This document shows, one piece after another, positions 7,823 to 17,835 of a stretch of 55,807 bases of DNA. Where the stretch lies: contig JABACA010000014.1 of NCBI GenBank assembly GCA_014237975.1, positions 1-55,807 of the forward strand, given 5' to 3'. How positions within the stretch are numbered: the first letter of the stretch is position 1; each line of letters starts with the position of its first letter. Below the pieces are notes generated by a model that made no database searches, was not told the DNA's origin, and saw only the letters and a list, made by a program, of their open reading frames with translations. This DNA comes from Mariniblastus sp. (GTDB taxonomy: Bacteria > Planctomycetota > Planctomycetia > Pirellulales > Pirellulaceae). Made by a program: the position numbers and the translations under genes.

Positions 7823-9823
7823 CTAGTGGTCCTGGCTCAATTCCGTTACCGGCGTGTAACGGTAGTACACTTCCAGGCACAACGTCGCCATGGCCGTCGA
7901 ATAAACACGCCCTCCATATCCCGCCCATAACCCGTTAGCAGGCCAACTGCCTTTCAAGTCACCCTTCTGGATTTGCATGGGCAGCAGGGTTTGGGTCAAC
8001 GACTGGTTCCATGATTCCCAGTTTTCGTCACCCGTTTGGTAAAGTGCCATCGTGCCATAATACCAATAATAGAGATTGATATGGCTGCTGCGAGGAACGT
8101 CGCTCATCACTTTACGTACCGCTTCATGGACTGTTTCCGGGTCGACCGTTTTATTCATGAAGTACCGACAAACCAGGGCTTCAGCCGTCATGGTGGTGGT
8201 GATTGCCTGGCCGGGCCGGTAGCTGGCCAACCCATGGGCCGGACCCGATGTACACAAATTCAGAAACATGTGCATTCGGTCAACGGTCTCGACCGGAGCC
8301 GTTACGCCCCCGATTGATGCACTGTGCATCGCCATGACCTGCCAACCGAATTGACTCATATCTCCCCGGTCACCCGGTTGGTAACGCCAGCCGCCATCAG
8401 TGCGATTTTGGGAACGCGCCGAATAAATCACGCCTCTTTCTACCGCGTCTTTTAATCGCTCATCACCCGTTACCGCCAATGCCTCACTCAATGCCAACAA
8501 CGCCATGGAGTGACAGTACATCCGGGCAAATACCTTGGCGTCCCCAAACAGGTTTCCATCGGGCGCCTGGCTGCGAATCAGAAATTCCAATGCATGCTGG
8601 ACGTTAACCTGGTATTTACCTTCCAAATGGGAATTTCCTGCCCCTAAAAACGCTAATGTGGCCAAAGCGGTAATGCCGGTATCAGCCTGACTGCCCGCGC
8701 CACGGCGATCGTGCCCCAAGGTGAACGTCTCATTGCCAGCCTGGTTCAATCTTGGGTTCCAACGGCCGTCGTCGGATTGCTGTTCGGCCAGCCAAGCCAG
8801 TGCAGTGCCAACTGCTCGTTGAGTATCCAGCGAACCGCCACGCTGGACGGAGATTAAATCCTGATTGGCAGCCGTTCTTAACGCGTAGATGGAAGGAATC
8901 GGTTGACCATCTCCCAGTCTTCTAGGTTTGGCAATCGGCGATGTGGGACTTGCCACGCTGCGGTAAGGAGATTTGTCCGCAGGTCGCGCCGTTGTTTCGT
9001 CAGCCGATGGACTGGCCGGCAAAAAATCATCCACCGTGGTTACGTTGGCGTCCGGTACAACGAAATCATTTGAAATCTGTTCCTCACGGACCGACTCATC
9101 CAAAACCGGCTCTCGATCGGAACGGACTTGGCTGGAATCCATGCTGGGTATTTCCGGCGCCTCAACATCTTGAGGATCGGTAGGATACTCGGGCTCGTAG
9201 GATCGCACATCGTCCCCCTCACCTCGACGGCGGAATTCGATGGATTCCACATCGAGGACTACCGGTGGAACATCTGTCAACGACGGTCCGGTATCGGCCG
9301 CTTCCCGCTCGTCAGGCTGCAACTCAACCGGTTTCTTTGCAGCTGAATCAATCGGCTTACCGTTTGCCAGCGCCGGGTTGTCAATTTCAGGAGTTTTTCT
9401 TTCCAGCTCGATGGCACTCTCAATGTCTGGCCGGGCAAGACCTTCATTGTCGAGTAACGGCTGGTGATTGACAAAATCATCCCAGGGGTCGGCATTGGCA
9501 GCATCTTTATTTTCGACTTCGTCTTCAACATGGACTTCATATCCAATCAATGAAACGGCAACCGAATCGCCCGAATGGATAGCCGGGTACTGAAAAATCA
9601 GATTGGTTCCGTAAAAATAGCCCAATAGAAGTATGTGAGCGGCAACCGAGAGGATCACGCATTTCATGATAGGGCGGGTCTGCCCCCAGCGTGTCATCGC
9701 CAACATGATGACGGCCAGAGCGACTATCGCAAAACCGATTACAAGAAACAGCTGCAGACTGGGAGTTGAAAACAGCGCTACCAGCCTATCCCAAATTGGA
9801 AACCACCCCGATGCGATCATCAT
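7823..9823 (-). CDS. TonB-like helix fused to alpha/alpha-toroid domain
   Basis: The 666-aa protein has two N-terminal membrane helices (about 22-44 and 53-74). The second reads ILSVAAHILLL and carries S59-x-x-x-H63, the same spacing as the essential Ser/His pair in the E. coli TonB helix. An acidic, Pro-rich linker of about 230 residues follows (about 90-320). Residues about 331-660 form repeats of the prenyltransferase/squalene-cyclase alpha/alpha-barrel type, e.g. ALAWLAEQQSDDGRWN, FLIRSQAPDGN and YSARSQNRTDGGWRYQ. No DxDD-type cyclase acid motif was seen, so a binding rather than cyclase role is likely. It follows the exbD gene, so it is probably the energy-transducing partner of that proton channel, with the toroid in the periplasm (inference). 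Confidence 0.78.
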   Translation of the reverse strand: MMIASGWFPIWDRLVALFSTPSLQLFLVIGFAIVALAVIMLAMTRWGQTRPIMKCVILSVAAHILLLGYFYGTNLIFQYPAIHSGDSVAVSLIGYEVHVEDEVENKDAANADPWDDFVNHQPLLDNEGLARPDIESAIELERKTPEIDNPALANGKPIDSAAKKPVELQPDEREAADTGPSLTDVPPVVLDVESIEFRRRGEGDDVRSYEPEYPTDPQDVEAPEIPSMDSSQVRSDREPVLDESVREEQISNDFVVPDANVTTVDDFLPASPSADETTARPADKSPYRSVASPTSPIAKPRRLGDGQPIPSIYALRTAANQDLISVQRGGSLDTQRAVGTALAWLAEQQSDDGRWNPRLNQAGNETFTLGHDRRGAGSQADTGITALATLAFLGAGNSHLEGKYQVNVQHALEFLIRSQAPDGNLFGDAKVFARMYCHSMALLALSEALAVTGDERLKDAVERGVIYSARSQNRTDGGWRYQPGDRGDMSQFGWQVMAMHSASIGGVTAPVETVDRMHMFLNLCTSGPAHGLASYRPGQAITTTMTAEALVCRYFMNKTVDPETVHEAVRKVMSDVPRSSHINLYYWYYGTMALYQTGDENWESWNQSLTQTLLPMQIQKGDLKGSWPANGLWAGYGGRVYSTAMATLCLEVYYRYTPVTELSQDH

Positions 9824-9909
9824 TCAAACAGGATCCTGTACGATAGCACGTTTTTGTTTTACCTGAATTCCAGTCACCAACCGAACGTTCAATGACATCT
9901 GATTCCCTG

Positions 9910-10353
9910 TCACTTAAGAACGTTTGGGTTACCCGCATGGGCAACCCTTACCGAAATATTCAAGTCACTGATGTCTGCTCTTTTACAGGTCGCAATGACA
10001 TCGGCAATATTCTGATATTTGCTGTTGGCGTCACCTCGCACGATAACACCCAGCTTTTGGTATTGGTTTTTTGTATCTTTTAATTCGTCGTACAGCTCCC
10101 CGATCGTGACCGTTTCGTTGTCCAGAACAATTGCCCCGTCCTTCAGAACATTGATCACACGTTTCTTGGGAGCCGCCGTCAACGCAACAGCAGCCCCTAC
10201 CTTGGGCACCTCCAGCTGAATGCTTTTTTCCTGTTCATTAAGTTCACTGAACCGAGTCCCGACCATGAAAAAGATGATCAACAAAAATACAATATCGATC
10301 AACGGAGTAAGGTTGATGGACTGTTGGTCGTCTTTGTTTACTTTTAAAGGCAT
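9910..10353 (-). CDS. ExbD/TolR-type biopolymer transport protein
   Basis: The 147-aa protein has a short cytoplasmic N-terminus, one membrane helix (NLTPLIDIVFLLIIFFMV) with the proton-binding aspartate D20, and a periplasmic ExbD/TolR domain (about 45-147). With ExbB/TolQ it forms a proton-driven motor that energises a partner spanning the periplasm. It lies 39 bases after the exbB-like gene and 86 bases before the TonB-helix/toroid gene, all on the same strand. All features needed for function appear intact. ExbD and TolR cannot be told apart here, so no symbol is given. Confidence 0.92.
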   Translation of the reverse strand: MPLKVNKDDQQSINLTPLIDIVFLLIIFFMVGTRFSELNEQEKSIQLEVPKVGAAVALTAAPKKRVINVLKDGAIVLDNETVTIGELYDELKDTKNQYQKLGVIVRGDANSKYQNIADVIATCKRADISDLNISVRVAHAGNPNVLK

Positions 10354-10392
10354 AGGTCAACTCGAAAGGGCAACATCAGTAATCCAAACAGT

Positions 10393-11310
10393 CTAGGCAG
10401 CTGTTCGAGATCCTGTTTTTGATTTTTGTTTTCTGGCTTCCGCGGAAATGACTCGAACTACTTTCATTCCCATTGAATCTATTTCCGTGACACGTCGATC
10501 GACGCGGCTGGAGAAAAACATATACGCAATCAGGGCCGGAATCGCGACACTCATGCCGGCAGCCGTGGTCAACAGCGCCTGGCTAATACCAGTCGCAATC
10601 ATTACTTTCGGATCAACCAAGTTCGAATCCACTGAGGAAATGGCATCGAATGCATGGATCATACCTAGAACCGTCCCCAACAGTCCCAGTAATGGAGACA
10701 CGGTAGCGACACAATTGATCAACCTCAAATACCGCCGCAAGTAATTGGACTGGCGTTCGCCTTCATCCAGGATGGCTTGCTCGACCTCGACCGATGGGCG
10801 ACCCCATTTCTCGACACCCGCCTTGAACACACGGGCGACCGGACTGCCGTTGTTGTCACACAATTCCATGGCCCGATCGCGATCCAGGTTTCCGTCGTCG
10901 AGTTGCTCCAAAAACTTCTTGGTAAAAGGGCCAGGCAGGATTCTCCCTTTGCGGAGACTGATAAATCTTTCAAACGTGAACACGACAAGAATGAAGGAAC
11001 AGATGGCAATCGGAATCATCAAGGGTCCGCCACCTTTTATCACATCCAACAACCGCTTGGACGCGACGATTTGTTCACTTGCATCATCGGTAGCATCACC
11101 GTCGCCGGCCGATGCTGCTGGTATATCGAATCCGTTGCTCGGCAGTCCTTCACCAGCTTGTTGGCCGAACAGTCCTGTCGGGACCAACAAGACAAGCAGC
11201 AATACAACGATCACCAGACTACCTCCCCCGCCGGACTGGCGACTTATTTCGCTTGGTGGTCTCGCTAACGACCTGTTTCTGGTTTTGGTCACTTCTTCAC
11301 CTTGTTTCAT
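10393..11310 (-). CDS. MotA/TolQ/ExbB proton channel protein
   Basis: The 305-aa protein carries an N-terminal extension with an extra hydrophobic segment (SLVIVVLLLVLLVPTGLFG, about 31-49) that looks like a signal peptide, then an acidic spacer. The MotA_TolQ_ExbB domain follows (about 95-290). It includes the first core helix (MIPIAICSFILVVFTFERF), the NCVATVSPLLGLLGTVLGMI signature and the last helix with TAAGMSVAIPALIAY. Many planctomycete and Bacteroidetes ExbB proteins have such an extension. It forms the channel with the ExbD protein downstream. The upstream TPR gene ends only 7 bases before it, so the two are translationally close. Confidence 0.92.
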   Translation of the reverse strand: MKQGEEVTKTRNRSLARPPSEISRQSGGGGSLVIVVLLLVLLVPTGLFGQQAGEGLPSNGFDIPAASAGDGDATDDASEQIVASKRLLDVIKGGGPLMIPIAICSFILVVFTFERFISLRKGRILPGPFTKKFLEQLDDGNLDRDRAMELCDNNGSPVARVFKAGVEKWGRPSVEVEQAILDEGERQSNYLRRYLRLINCVATVSPLLGLLGTVLGMIHAFDAISSVDSNLVDPKVMIATGISQALLTTAAGMSVAIPALIAYMFFSSRVDRRVTEIDSMGMKVVRVISAEARKQKSKTGSRTAA

Positions 11311-11317
11311 TCAAAAA

Positions 11318-14314
11318 TTACCGCGAACTATTGGATGAATTCACTTTTGCCTGCCGCAAGGCGGCTTGCAACCGGTTCTTCGCATCGATTGAAAATTCAC
11401 TATCGGGAAACTGTTTGATCAATTGCTGGTAGAGTTTTACAGCGTGTTTCCAATTGCCCAGATGCTCCTGGCATTTACCAGCCTGGATTAATGAAGCTGC
11501 CCGCCAACGGTCGTAACTGTACAGTGAGTCGACCCGATAATAGGCGGCAATCGCTTGCTTGTAATCCTCCTGGTGGAAGTAGGTTTCACCAATTCGCCAT
11601 TGAGCGATGGCAGCTGTTTCTGTTGTTCCACCCAGTTCGGAATTCACAACTTTTTCAAACGCAACTCGGGCATCTTCCAATTTCCCCAAAGCAGAAAGCG
11701 CCCTTCCTGTCAAAAAATCAAATTCATATAGGGCGACAAACTCCGCCTCGTCTGCCGAGCAGCTTTTGGCAATCTTTAAAACCCGATTCCACTGTTCCAG
11801 ATGGACCAGGCACTGCGCCAGTCGCAATCGAATCCATGGTTTCAGGCTGTCATCAATACCGTCGTCGGATTCACTGAGATCTTGCAAAATTTCATTGGCC
11901 ACGTTGTATTCTTCTTGCCGGTACAACGATTCCGCCAGCCAATATTTGGCCTTGGCGAGCATGGTCGGATCATTGGTAACCGCAGACAATCTTTCCATCG
12001 ATGTCTGAACCTGCAGCCAGTCTTTCTGCTTGGCGGCTAGCTGTCCTTGCAGATATAAAACGCTCGACATGACACCTGCGGCCACATCCCGTTTCAGTGC
12101 GTCCGACAACAACTCCTGTGCGACAGACAATTTTCCCTGCTCCACCATCTCGGTCGCGACACGATAAGCCGCGTCGACCCAAAATGGACTGTCCGGGTAC
12201 TGGGCAATCAGTCTCTCAAACCAGGCGAGCGATTCGGCTGGCAATTCCAAGTCCAGGCAGACCCAGGCCAGCATATAGACAGCTTCGTCGACCCCTTTTT
12301 GACTAACAGGATCGTCGACATAACCCAACAGGATTTTGTGCGCCGCTTCGAGGTTGTGCTGGCCACCCACTTTATGCAGGTTGTAACCGTGACGGATCAT
12401 TGCCGTTGGGGCTAACGGAGAATTTTCAAACCGGGTATGGACAAAGGCATACATTTCGACTGCCTGCCGATACTGCCGCGCGTCCTCGAGGTATTTACCG
12501 CGGGCCATCGCTGCCTCGCACGTGTGCTTGCTTTGCGGGTAATGTTCTCGCAATCGTTCAAACAGGGCACCCGCCAAATGCGGTCGATCGTTTTTGGTGG
12601 CTACCCAAAACAAACCAGCCACTCCGCGTACCTGGTATTGTTCCGAACTCCCCTTTTCGGAAAGCAGCGAGAACCAATCTTTAGCAAGCTCCAACTGCTC
12701 CCGTTTTAATGCCGATTCCGCCATGTAATAGAGGGTCGCCCAGGTGATTTCCTGTTCCAGATGATTTTCGACCAACTTCTTTGCCGCCAAATCCGCCTGG
12801 CTCCATTTTTCACCCTGGGTCAACGCAACGGCCAAATCGGCGCGTGCCCGCAACGCATGGACGCCCGACGGAGCTAACTCAAGGTATTTCTGCAGGTGGT
12901 CTACCGATTCATCCGAGCGACCCAGACCGACCAGCGCCGTAGCTTGAGCGATCGCCAGGGCAGACTGCAATTCGGGGTCTTGCTGGTCCAGTTTTACAGT
13001 CTCCAGGACGTCACACGCCTTGGCAAATTCTTTTTTTCCAACGTATCCCAAACCAATGAAATAATTCCAGACATTGCGATTCAATTTGGAAAAATCAGTC
13101 GGTGATGGATCGGTTTTTTCCAGTAGCCCCCGGAACGTTTGAATCGCCTTGTCGTAATCGTTTCGTTCGTAGTAAATCCGCCCAGCAAAGTCTTCCATCT
13201 TCAGTCGGTCAACACTGTTTGGATATTCCTCGATAAATTGAGAGACATAATCCAAAGCGGTATCCCAATCCTGCTGGGAATATGCAATGTCGACACGCAT
13301 TTCTAACGCGCTCGCTGCCCACCTCGTGTTGGGCCATTCCTGCTGCAATTGAACCAGCCATTTCTCAGCCGTTTCCGGTTGATCTGCCTTGAACGAACCG
13401 ATTGCACCGTCGAACAAAATGGCGGCTTTCAATTCACTGGGCATGGGTTGATCGACAATCGACTGGATGATCGACACCGCTTTGGCAAAATTGCCGGCTT
13501 CAATATCACATCGAGCCAACCAATATTTTGTTTCATACCGTTTCGGTTTCGAATTGAGATTCTGGATGGCGTATTCCAGGTTACCGCGTGATTTTTTAAG
13601 ATCGCTCCGCTGGAACCAGATTTTGCCCAGTGCCAAACCTGCTTCACCTACGAACGGATTGTCTTTCTGCGTTTTAATGAAGTCATAAAATCGAATCGCT
13701 TCATCCATCGCCCCCTGGGCAAGTAGAGAATCGGCCAGGCCCAAACGACACTGGTTCGACATTTCTCCCTTGGGAAACCTTTCCAAGGCGCGTTCAAACG
13801 CGCGTTGGGCCAATTGAGGCTCGTTTCGTTTGAGCCTGACTTGCCCCAAGTAAGGCAAACAGAATTCGTGTAGTACGTGTTCCGGGTAAGCGCGGGTAAA
13901 CGCCTCCAGCAAGGTCGCCGCCTCGTCGATGTGCCCCAGGCGGTACGCTGACTCTCCCATTCGAAATTGTGCCCGGGCACAGTACTTATGCCCCGGAATT
14001 AACACCAGGAACGTCTGGTAGGCAGGATAGGCCTTGGCGTAGTCTTTTCCCTGGACGTGGGACTCGGCAAGAAAAAAATGACTGACGGCCGCCAATTCCG
14101 TATTCGGGTGACGTTGAATGATCGTTTGGAATGCTGTTATCGCTTCGACATATTCACCGCGAGCATAATAGCCAGCCGCCAGACCGTACTGGTCATTCAC
14201 GGTTTGACCCTCACAGGAATGGGAGCCATGAAGAAGAGTTATGAGTCCCGTAATCAAGAACAACAGGGCAGAATTACCGCATTTTAGGCGAATTGGATTC
14301 ACTTGGTGGACCAT
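11318..14314 (-). CDS. Giant secreted TPR-repeat protein
   Basis: The 998-aa protein has an N-terminal signal peptide (LLFLITGLITLLHGSHS) and then tetratricopeptide-like repeats almost to the end. Examples are YYARGEYVEAITAFQTII, SHVQGKDYAKAYPAYQTF and, near the C-terminus, YFHQEDYKQAIAAYYRV. Many repeats have the tol/pal-associated (CpoB/YbgF-like) or TPR_6 form. The gene opens the operon that continues with ExbB, ExbD and the toroid fusion. This is the same type of company that TPR protein CpoB keeps in Tol-Pal loci, so a periplasmic scaffold for the motor is likely (inference). No enzymatic domain was seen. The start lacks a clear SD but is the only ATG before the signal peptide. Confidence 0.85.
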   Translation of the reverse strand: MVHQVNPIRLKCGNSALLFLITGLITLLHGSHSCEGQTVNDQYGLAAGYYARGEYVEAITAFQTIIQRHPNTELAAVSHFFLAESHVQGKDYAKAYPAYQTFLVLIPGHKYCARAQFRMGESAYRLGHIDEAATLLEAFTRAYPEHVLHEFCLPYLGQVRLKRNEPQLAQRAFERALERFPKGEMSNQCRLGLADSLLAQGAMDEAIRFYDFIKTQKDNPFVGEAGLALGKIWFQRSDLKKSRGNLEYAIQNLNSKPKRYETKYWLARCDIEAGNFAKAVSIIQSIVDQPMPSELKAAILFDGAIGSFKADQPETAEKWLVQLQQEWPNTRWAASALEMRVDIAYSQQDWDTALDYVSQFIEEYPNSVDRLKMEDFAGRIYYERNDYDKAIQTFRGLLEKTDPSPTDFSKLNRNVWNYFIGLGYVGKKEFAKACDVLETVKLDQQDPELQSALAIAQATALVGLGRSDESVDHLQKYLELAPSGVHALRARADLAVALTQGEKWSQADLAAKKLVENHLEQEITWATLYYMAESALKREQLELAKDWFSLLSEKGSSEQYQVRGVAGLFWVATKNDRPHLAGALFERLREHYPQSKHTCEAAMARGKYLEDARQYRQAVEMYAFVHTRFENSPLAPTAMIRHGYNLHKVGGQHNLEAAHKILLGYVDDPVSQKGVDEAVYMLAWVCLDLELPAESLAWFERLIAQYPDSPFWVDAAYRVATEMVEQGKLSVAQELLSDALKRDVAAGVMSSVLYLQGQLAAKQKDWLQVQTSMERLSAVTNDPTMLAKAKYWLAESLYRQEEYNVANEILQDLSESDDGIDDSLKPWIRLRLAQCLVHLEQWNRVLKIAKSCSADEAEFVALYEFDFLTGRALSALGKLEDARVAFEKVVNSELGGTTETAAIAQWRIGETYFHQEDYKQAIAAYYRVDSLYSYDRWRAASLIQAGKCQEHLGNWKHAVKLYQQLIKQFPDSEFSIDAKNRLQAALRQAKVNSSNSSR

Positions 14315-14729
14315 CGTTTAATTAGGTTTATCCAGGAAGTACGCGCAACATCGGCAGGGAACCAGGTCAGCTCTCCCGATTCCATACAAATTCGCGCGGA
14401 TCTCTCCCACCGACGCTATTTCGACGTATACGTTTTTTATCGACGCTGCCTGCAAACGGAATCACGCCAAACGATTCTTGCTAGCGGTGCCTGTGAGCCA
14501 AACCTGTTAAACTTTGCCGATCCAACAAACTGGTGAACCGTTTTCTGGACATTCCATTGCCGTTACGCAGTTGGCAGTCCCCCGCGTGGCAGGCGCGTCA
14601 AAGCACTTTCAAAAACGGCCAATCCCATTAGCAAACGGAGCCCCAAATGCTGCATCGTACAGGCAGCACCGCGGCTGGATCGATGTTGAAAAAACCGCCT
14701 TGCCAAGTCGTGTCAGGAACGGTAACCGT
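14315..14729. other. Intergenic region upstream of the TPR-ExbBD operon
   Basis: This stretch should hold the promoter of the minus-strand operon, but no clear -35/-10 pair or operator was picked out. Two short plus-strand open frames have no recognisable product and are not called. Confidence 0.4.
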
Positions 14730-15395
14730 TCACAAATACGACACGATTTCATTCAGTGGTTTTTTGGAGATTAGCGGAACCTTGGCGTTCTCGGCCGGGT
14801 AACCCACCACCAGCAACAGGAAGGCTCGTTCATGGCGGGGCCGCTGCAGGATCTCATTCAGAAATTTCATGGGACTGGGCGTATGCGTCAATGTTGCCAG
14901 CCCGGCATGGTGCAAGGCGGCAATCAGAAACCCGGTCGCGATTCCAACTGATTCCGAGGCATAGTAGTTTTTCACCCTGGATCCAGTGGGGCCCAGATCA
15001 TACGCCTTGGAAAAAATCCCGATCAAACAGGGCGCTGTTTCCAGAAAAGGTTTATGCTCATCCGTACCCAGGGGCGCCAGGGCATCCAACCACTCCTGAG
15101 GCGCCCGATGGTTGTAAAATTCCCGCTCCTCTTCTTCAGCCGCCACACGTATTTGCGACTTGATCCCTGGATCCGTTACCACGACAAAATGCCACGGTTG
15201 CAAATTGGCGCCGTTGGGCGCTGTACCGGCTGCCTTTAAACACTCGTCAATAATCCGCGGATCCACCTTTCGATCCGAAAATTCTCTTACCGTTCTGCGA
15301 CGGCGGATTTGATTGTAAAAGTCTTCCGACCGCTGCTGCATCTCTGCTACGGGAAATTCTGTGAAGTCCGGCAGGGGAATAAATTTCGAATCCAC
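14730..15395 (-). CDS. Nitroreductase-fold flavoprotein, iodotyrosine deiodinase-like
   Basis: The 221-aa protein belongs to the FMN-dependent nitroreductase superfamily. It resembles the bacterial iodotyrosine deiodinase (IYD) branch more than classical nitroreductases: [14 protein letters not shown] at the FMN phosphate site, [17 protein letters not shown], the EEEEREFYN active-site lid, [14 protein letters not shown] and [14 protein letters not shown]. In IYD the lid glutamate, tyrosine and lysine bind the substrate zwitterion; EREFYN and the following region keep comparable residues. The reaction would be reductive dehalogenation of halotyrosines or a related reduction, using an electron donor encoded elsewhere. 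It is a single gene, 51 bases past the DUF4129 gene on the same strand. The IYD assignment is by motif recall, not alignment. Confidence 0.85.
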   Translation of the reverse strand: MDSKFIPLPDFTEFPVAEMQQRSEDFYNQIRRRRTVREFSDRKVDPRIIDECLKAAGTAPNGANLQPWHFVVVTDPGIKSQIRVAAEEEEREFYNHRAPQEWLDALAPLGTDEHKPFLETAPCLIGIFSKAYDLGPTGSRVKNYYASESVGIATGFLIAALHHAGLATLTHTPSPMKFLNEILQRPRHERAFLLLVVGYPAENAKVPLISKKPLNEIVSYL

Positions 15396-15446
15396 GGGTA
15401 GCTGTCCTGGTCAATTGTAATATTAGGTACGACCCAACAGGCCAAT

Positions 15447-17513
15447 TCAAACGGCCGTCAGCTGTCTGGTCGACATGTTCTGCCACAACTGTAACAAAGG
15501 TTTTAACTCCTGACGATGGATCACCTGTTGACTGTACTCGGCCCGACAATACAAGCCAGCCAGCTCCATCGCCTGACTTCCTACCGTCCTGTCGAAGCCG
15601 CGAATCTGCCGGGCGAATTCGTAGGCGGTTTCGTCAGGCCCCTTTTCATGGGCGTGGCCCCTGGCCCAGGCTTGCAACGCCGCATAGGTGTAATGGATTA
15701 ACTGCCGCTCGGTCAATTTCGAATGGCGACCACTTTCAAACGGATCGACAAATTCACTAAACGGAGGTTTTGGTTTGGCAACCGGCTGGCCCGTTTGCTG
15801 GTCTTGGGAATCCTTTTTTTTACGACCAAAAAGATTGGCCCAGAAATCAGCCAGTTCACGGCGGAACAGCCAGGCCAAAGCGAACAGGGCTGCCAGACCG
15901 ATCAAGAATACAAATCCTTTGGCCACTCCAGACAAACCGGATGGAAGACTGTACGGCGTGGACGGTGACGCCGAACCACCCGAAGGATTGGTTCCGCGGC
16001 TCGACCCGCGTTCCGCGGCACTGTTTTCGTCCATTTTGGACCGGGCTGAATTTCGGTCGGTTTCATTTTGGGATGATGTTTTTTCGTCCTTGTCCGCCGA
16101 GTTTCCCTCCGGCCGATCGTCTCGTTCATCTGTTTCCCTGGTTGGTGGTTCCTGCTCGTCGCGACGGTCACGTTGACTTGATGTTTGAGATGACTCTTTG
16201 GATTCCGCTGAATTCCGGCTAGCTTGGTCGGCTGTTTTCGGATCAGCCGATGAACTGGATTTTTTGCCGGGCTGTTTGCCAGCTTGTTTATTCTGCGGCG
16301 AGTCGGAATTGCGAGCTGGCTGCTTGCCAGACGATGGTTGCGTCGCCGACTGCTGCCCCTGCTGGTTCTGGGGCTGCGACCGGGGACGTTTACCGGAATT
16401 CGATTTCTGACCAGAACCTTTACCGCCTTTGCCTGAACCCGACTGACTCTGTGCGGCCTGGCGGGACCGGTGAGGTCCTGGAGATTTTGCATTCTCACCA
16501 GGTCGTTTCTGCCCCGACTCGGAGCGGATGGCGCTATTGCCTTGCTGCTTTTGCTCCTGACCGTCTTTACCCAAGGCTTTATCCGATGAGCGTTTCAGGG
16601 AACTGCTAAACCAGGCCAGGGCATTGGATGTGGAAGCGGACATGTCCGGCCGTGGTATCCACAGCACTAATAACATCATCGCCACTGCGAACAAACTACC
16701 GATCGTCAACCACGCTTGTGCAATCGACGGCGGTAACTGAAGTTTCCGGCGATTCAAATAACGATCCAGTCCCAACAGGCTGGTAACCATCAACAGGCCC
16801 AAACCTGACCCCAAGTAGACGGCAAACAAAAAGAAAACCCAGGCGTAACCGCCCAGGGGATCTGCCACGACAAACCATTGACCAAACCCAAAAATGGGAA
16901 GGGCCATCAGAGAAAAATAGAAGACCCAAAGACCGGGTGTGTTTTGCCGGCCCGGCCTGGAAAACAAGTTGGAGAGTATGCCGCGTCCGAACTGGCTGTT
17001 GGCCCCGACGGGTTCTGCGGTGGACTCCAGAGAATCGGTTTGTTCTATATTCTTCTCAGCGCTTGGCTGCGCCACCTTGAATCGTCGCCGAGCCAAAACC
17101 ATTAAACCACTTGCCGAAACATCGCGGCTACTGTCAACCACCGTGCAATCCCAGGTCAATTTACTGCTGGACCACATCACCACGCCGATCAAGACGGCTA
17201 ACGCCAGAGGTTCCAGAATCTTGAAACCATAATCGAAATCAACGATCGTGATGGAGGTCACAAACGTGGCAATGGCCAATGTCAGGCCAAACAGGGTCGC
17301 CCGATCAAACCCTTCCTGGATCGAAACGCGGCTCACCAAAACCGAGGCGATCGTGAAAAGGCCCAATACCCAGCAGAGCCGCGCAGTGTGCGGCCCCCGA
17401 TAAAGAACTTCGATAAAGAAAAACACCAGGCTACCGACCATGCACATGATGAGCACGGGGCCAAGAACCTGCATCAGCCAGGAATTTAAGGTCTTGTTTT
17501 CAGGTCGCAGCAT
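15447..17513 (-). CDS. DUF4129 multi-pass membrane protein with long disordered loop
   Basis: The 688-aa protein has about seven hydrophobic segments in the first 310 residues. A very polar region follows (about 320-545), dominated by Ser, Gln, Lys, Gly, Pro and Arg (e.g. KQQGNSAIRSESGQKRPG). One more helix (GFVFLIGLAALFALAWLF) precedes a C-terminal DUF4129 domain (about 620-688, with HYTYAALQAWARGHAHEKG). DUF4129 proteins usually sit beside MoxR AAA-ATPase, DUF58 and transglutaminase genes; none of those is here, so this copy is isolated. Function is unknown. The start at 17513 directly precedes the first helix. Confidence 0.8.
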   Translation of the reverse strand: MLRPENKTLNSWLMQVLGPVLIMCMVGSLVFFFIEVLYRGPHTARLCWVLGLFTIASVLVSRVSIQEGFDRATLFGLTLAIATFVTSITIVDFDYGFKILEPLALAVLIGVVMWSSSKLTWDCTVVDSSRDVSASGLMVLARRRFKVAQPSAEKNIEQTDSLESTAEPVGANSQFGRGILSNLFSRPGRQNTPGLWVFYFSLMALPIFGFGQWFVVADPLGGYAWVFFLFAVYLGSGLGLLMVTSLLGLDRYLNRRKLQLPPSIAQAWLTIGSLFAVAMMLLVLWIPRPDMSASTSNALAWFSSSLKRSSDKALGKDGQEQKQQGNSAIRSESGQKRPGENAKSPGPHRSRQAAQSQSGSGKGGKGSGQKSNSGKRPRSQPQNQQGQQSATQPSSGKQPARNSDSPQNKQAGKQPGKKSSSSADPKTADQASRNSAESKESSQTSSQRDRRDEQEPPTRETDERDDRPEGNSADKDEKTSSQNETDRNSARSKMDENSAAERGSSRGTNPSGGSASPSTPYSLPSGLSGVAKGFVFLIGLAALFALAWLFRRELADFWANLFGRKKKDSQDQQTGQPVAKPKPPFSEFVDPFESGRHSKLTERQLIHYTYAALQAWARGHAHEKGPDETAYEFARQIRGFDRTVGSQAMELAGLYCRAEYSQQVIHRQELKPLLQLWQNMSTRQLTAV

Positions 17514-17835
17514 CCCGGCACCAAACAGCAGTTATGGTTTTACGCTTCTTAATTCGGCGTGACCCGATTATAGGCACTGACACTGCACTTGGTGAATTAC
17601 GGGATAGCCAACCCGTTTCAAATAACTGCACTGGCAACCAGTTTTTACTCACGTTTTGAGCGCCATCGTCCCAAAAGAGCGGATCGCACCCAAATTGTGA
17701 AAAGTTCAATTTTCCAATCAATGACAGGCCCCGGGCCTTTGGTTGCGACAGCGCGGATCCCCCGATAAACTCAACGGGGTTGATCGAATTCATCGAGCAA
17801 CGCTTTTTCCATTGGTGATTTACTTTGAGAGATTC
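17514..17835. other. Divergent intergenic region, DUF4129 / S46 genes
   Basis: Promoters for both divergent genes should lie here; none is strong enough to name. The S46 frame is open from 17743, but the segment before 17836 does not look like protein. Confidence 0.4.
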
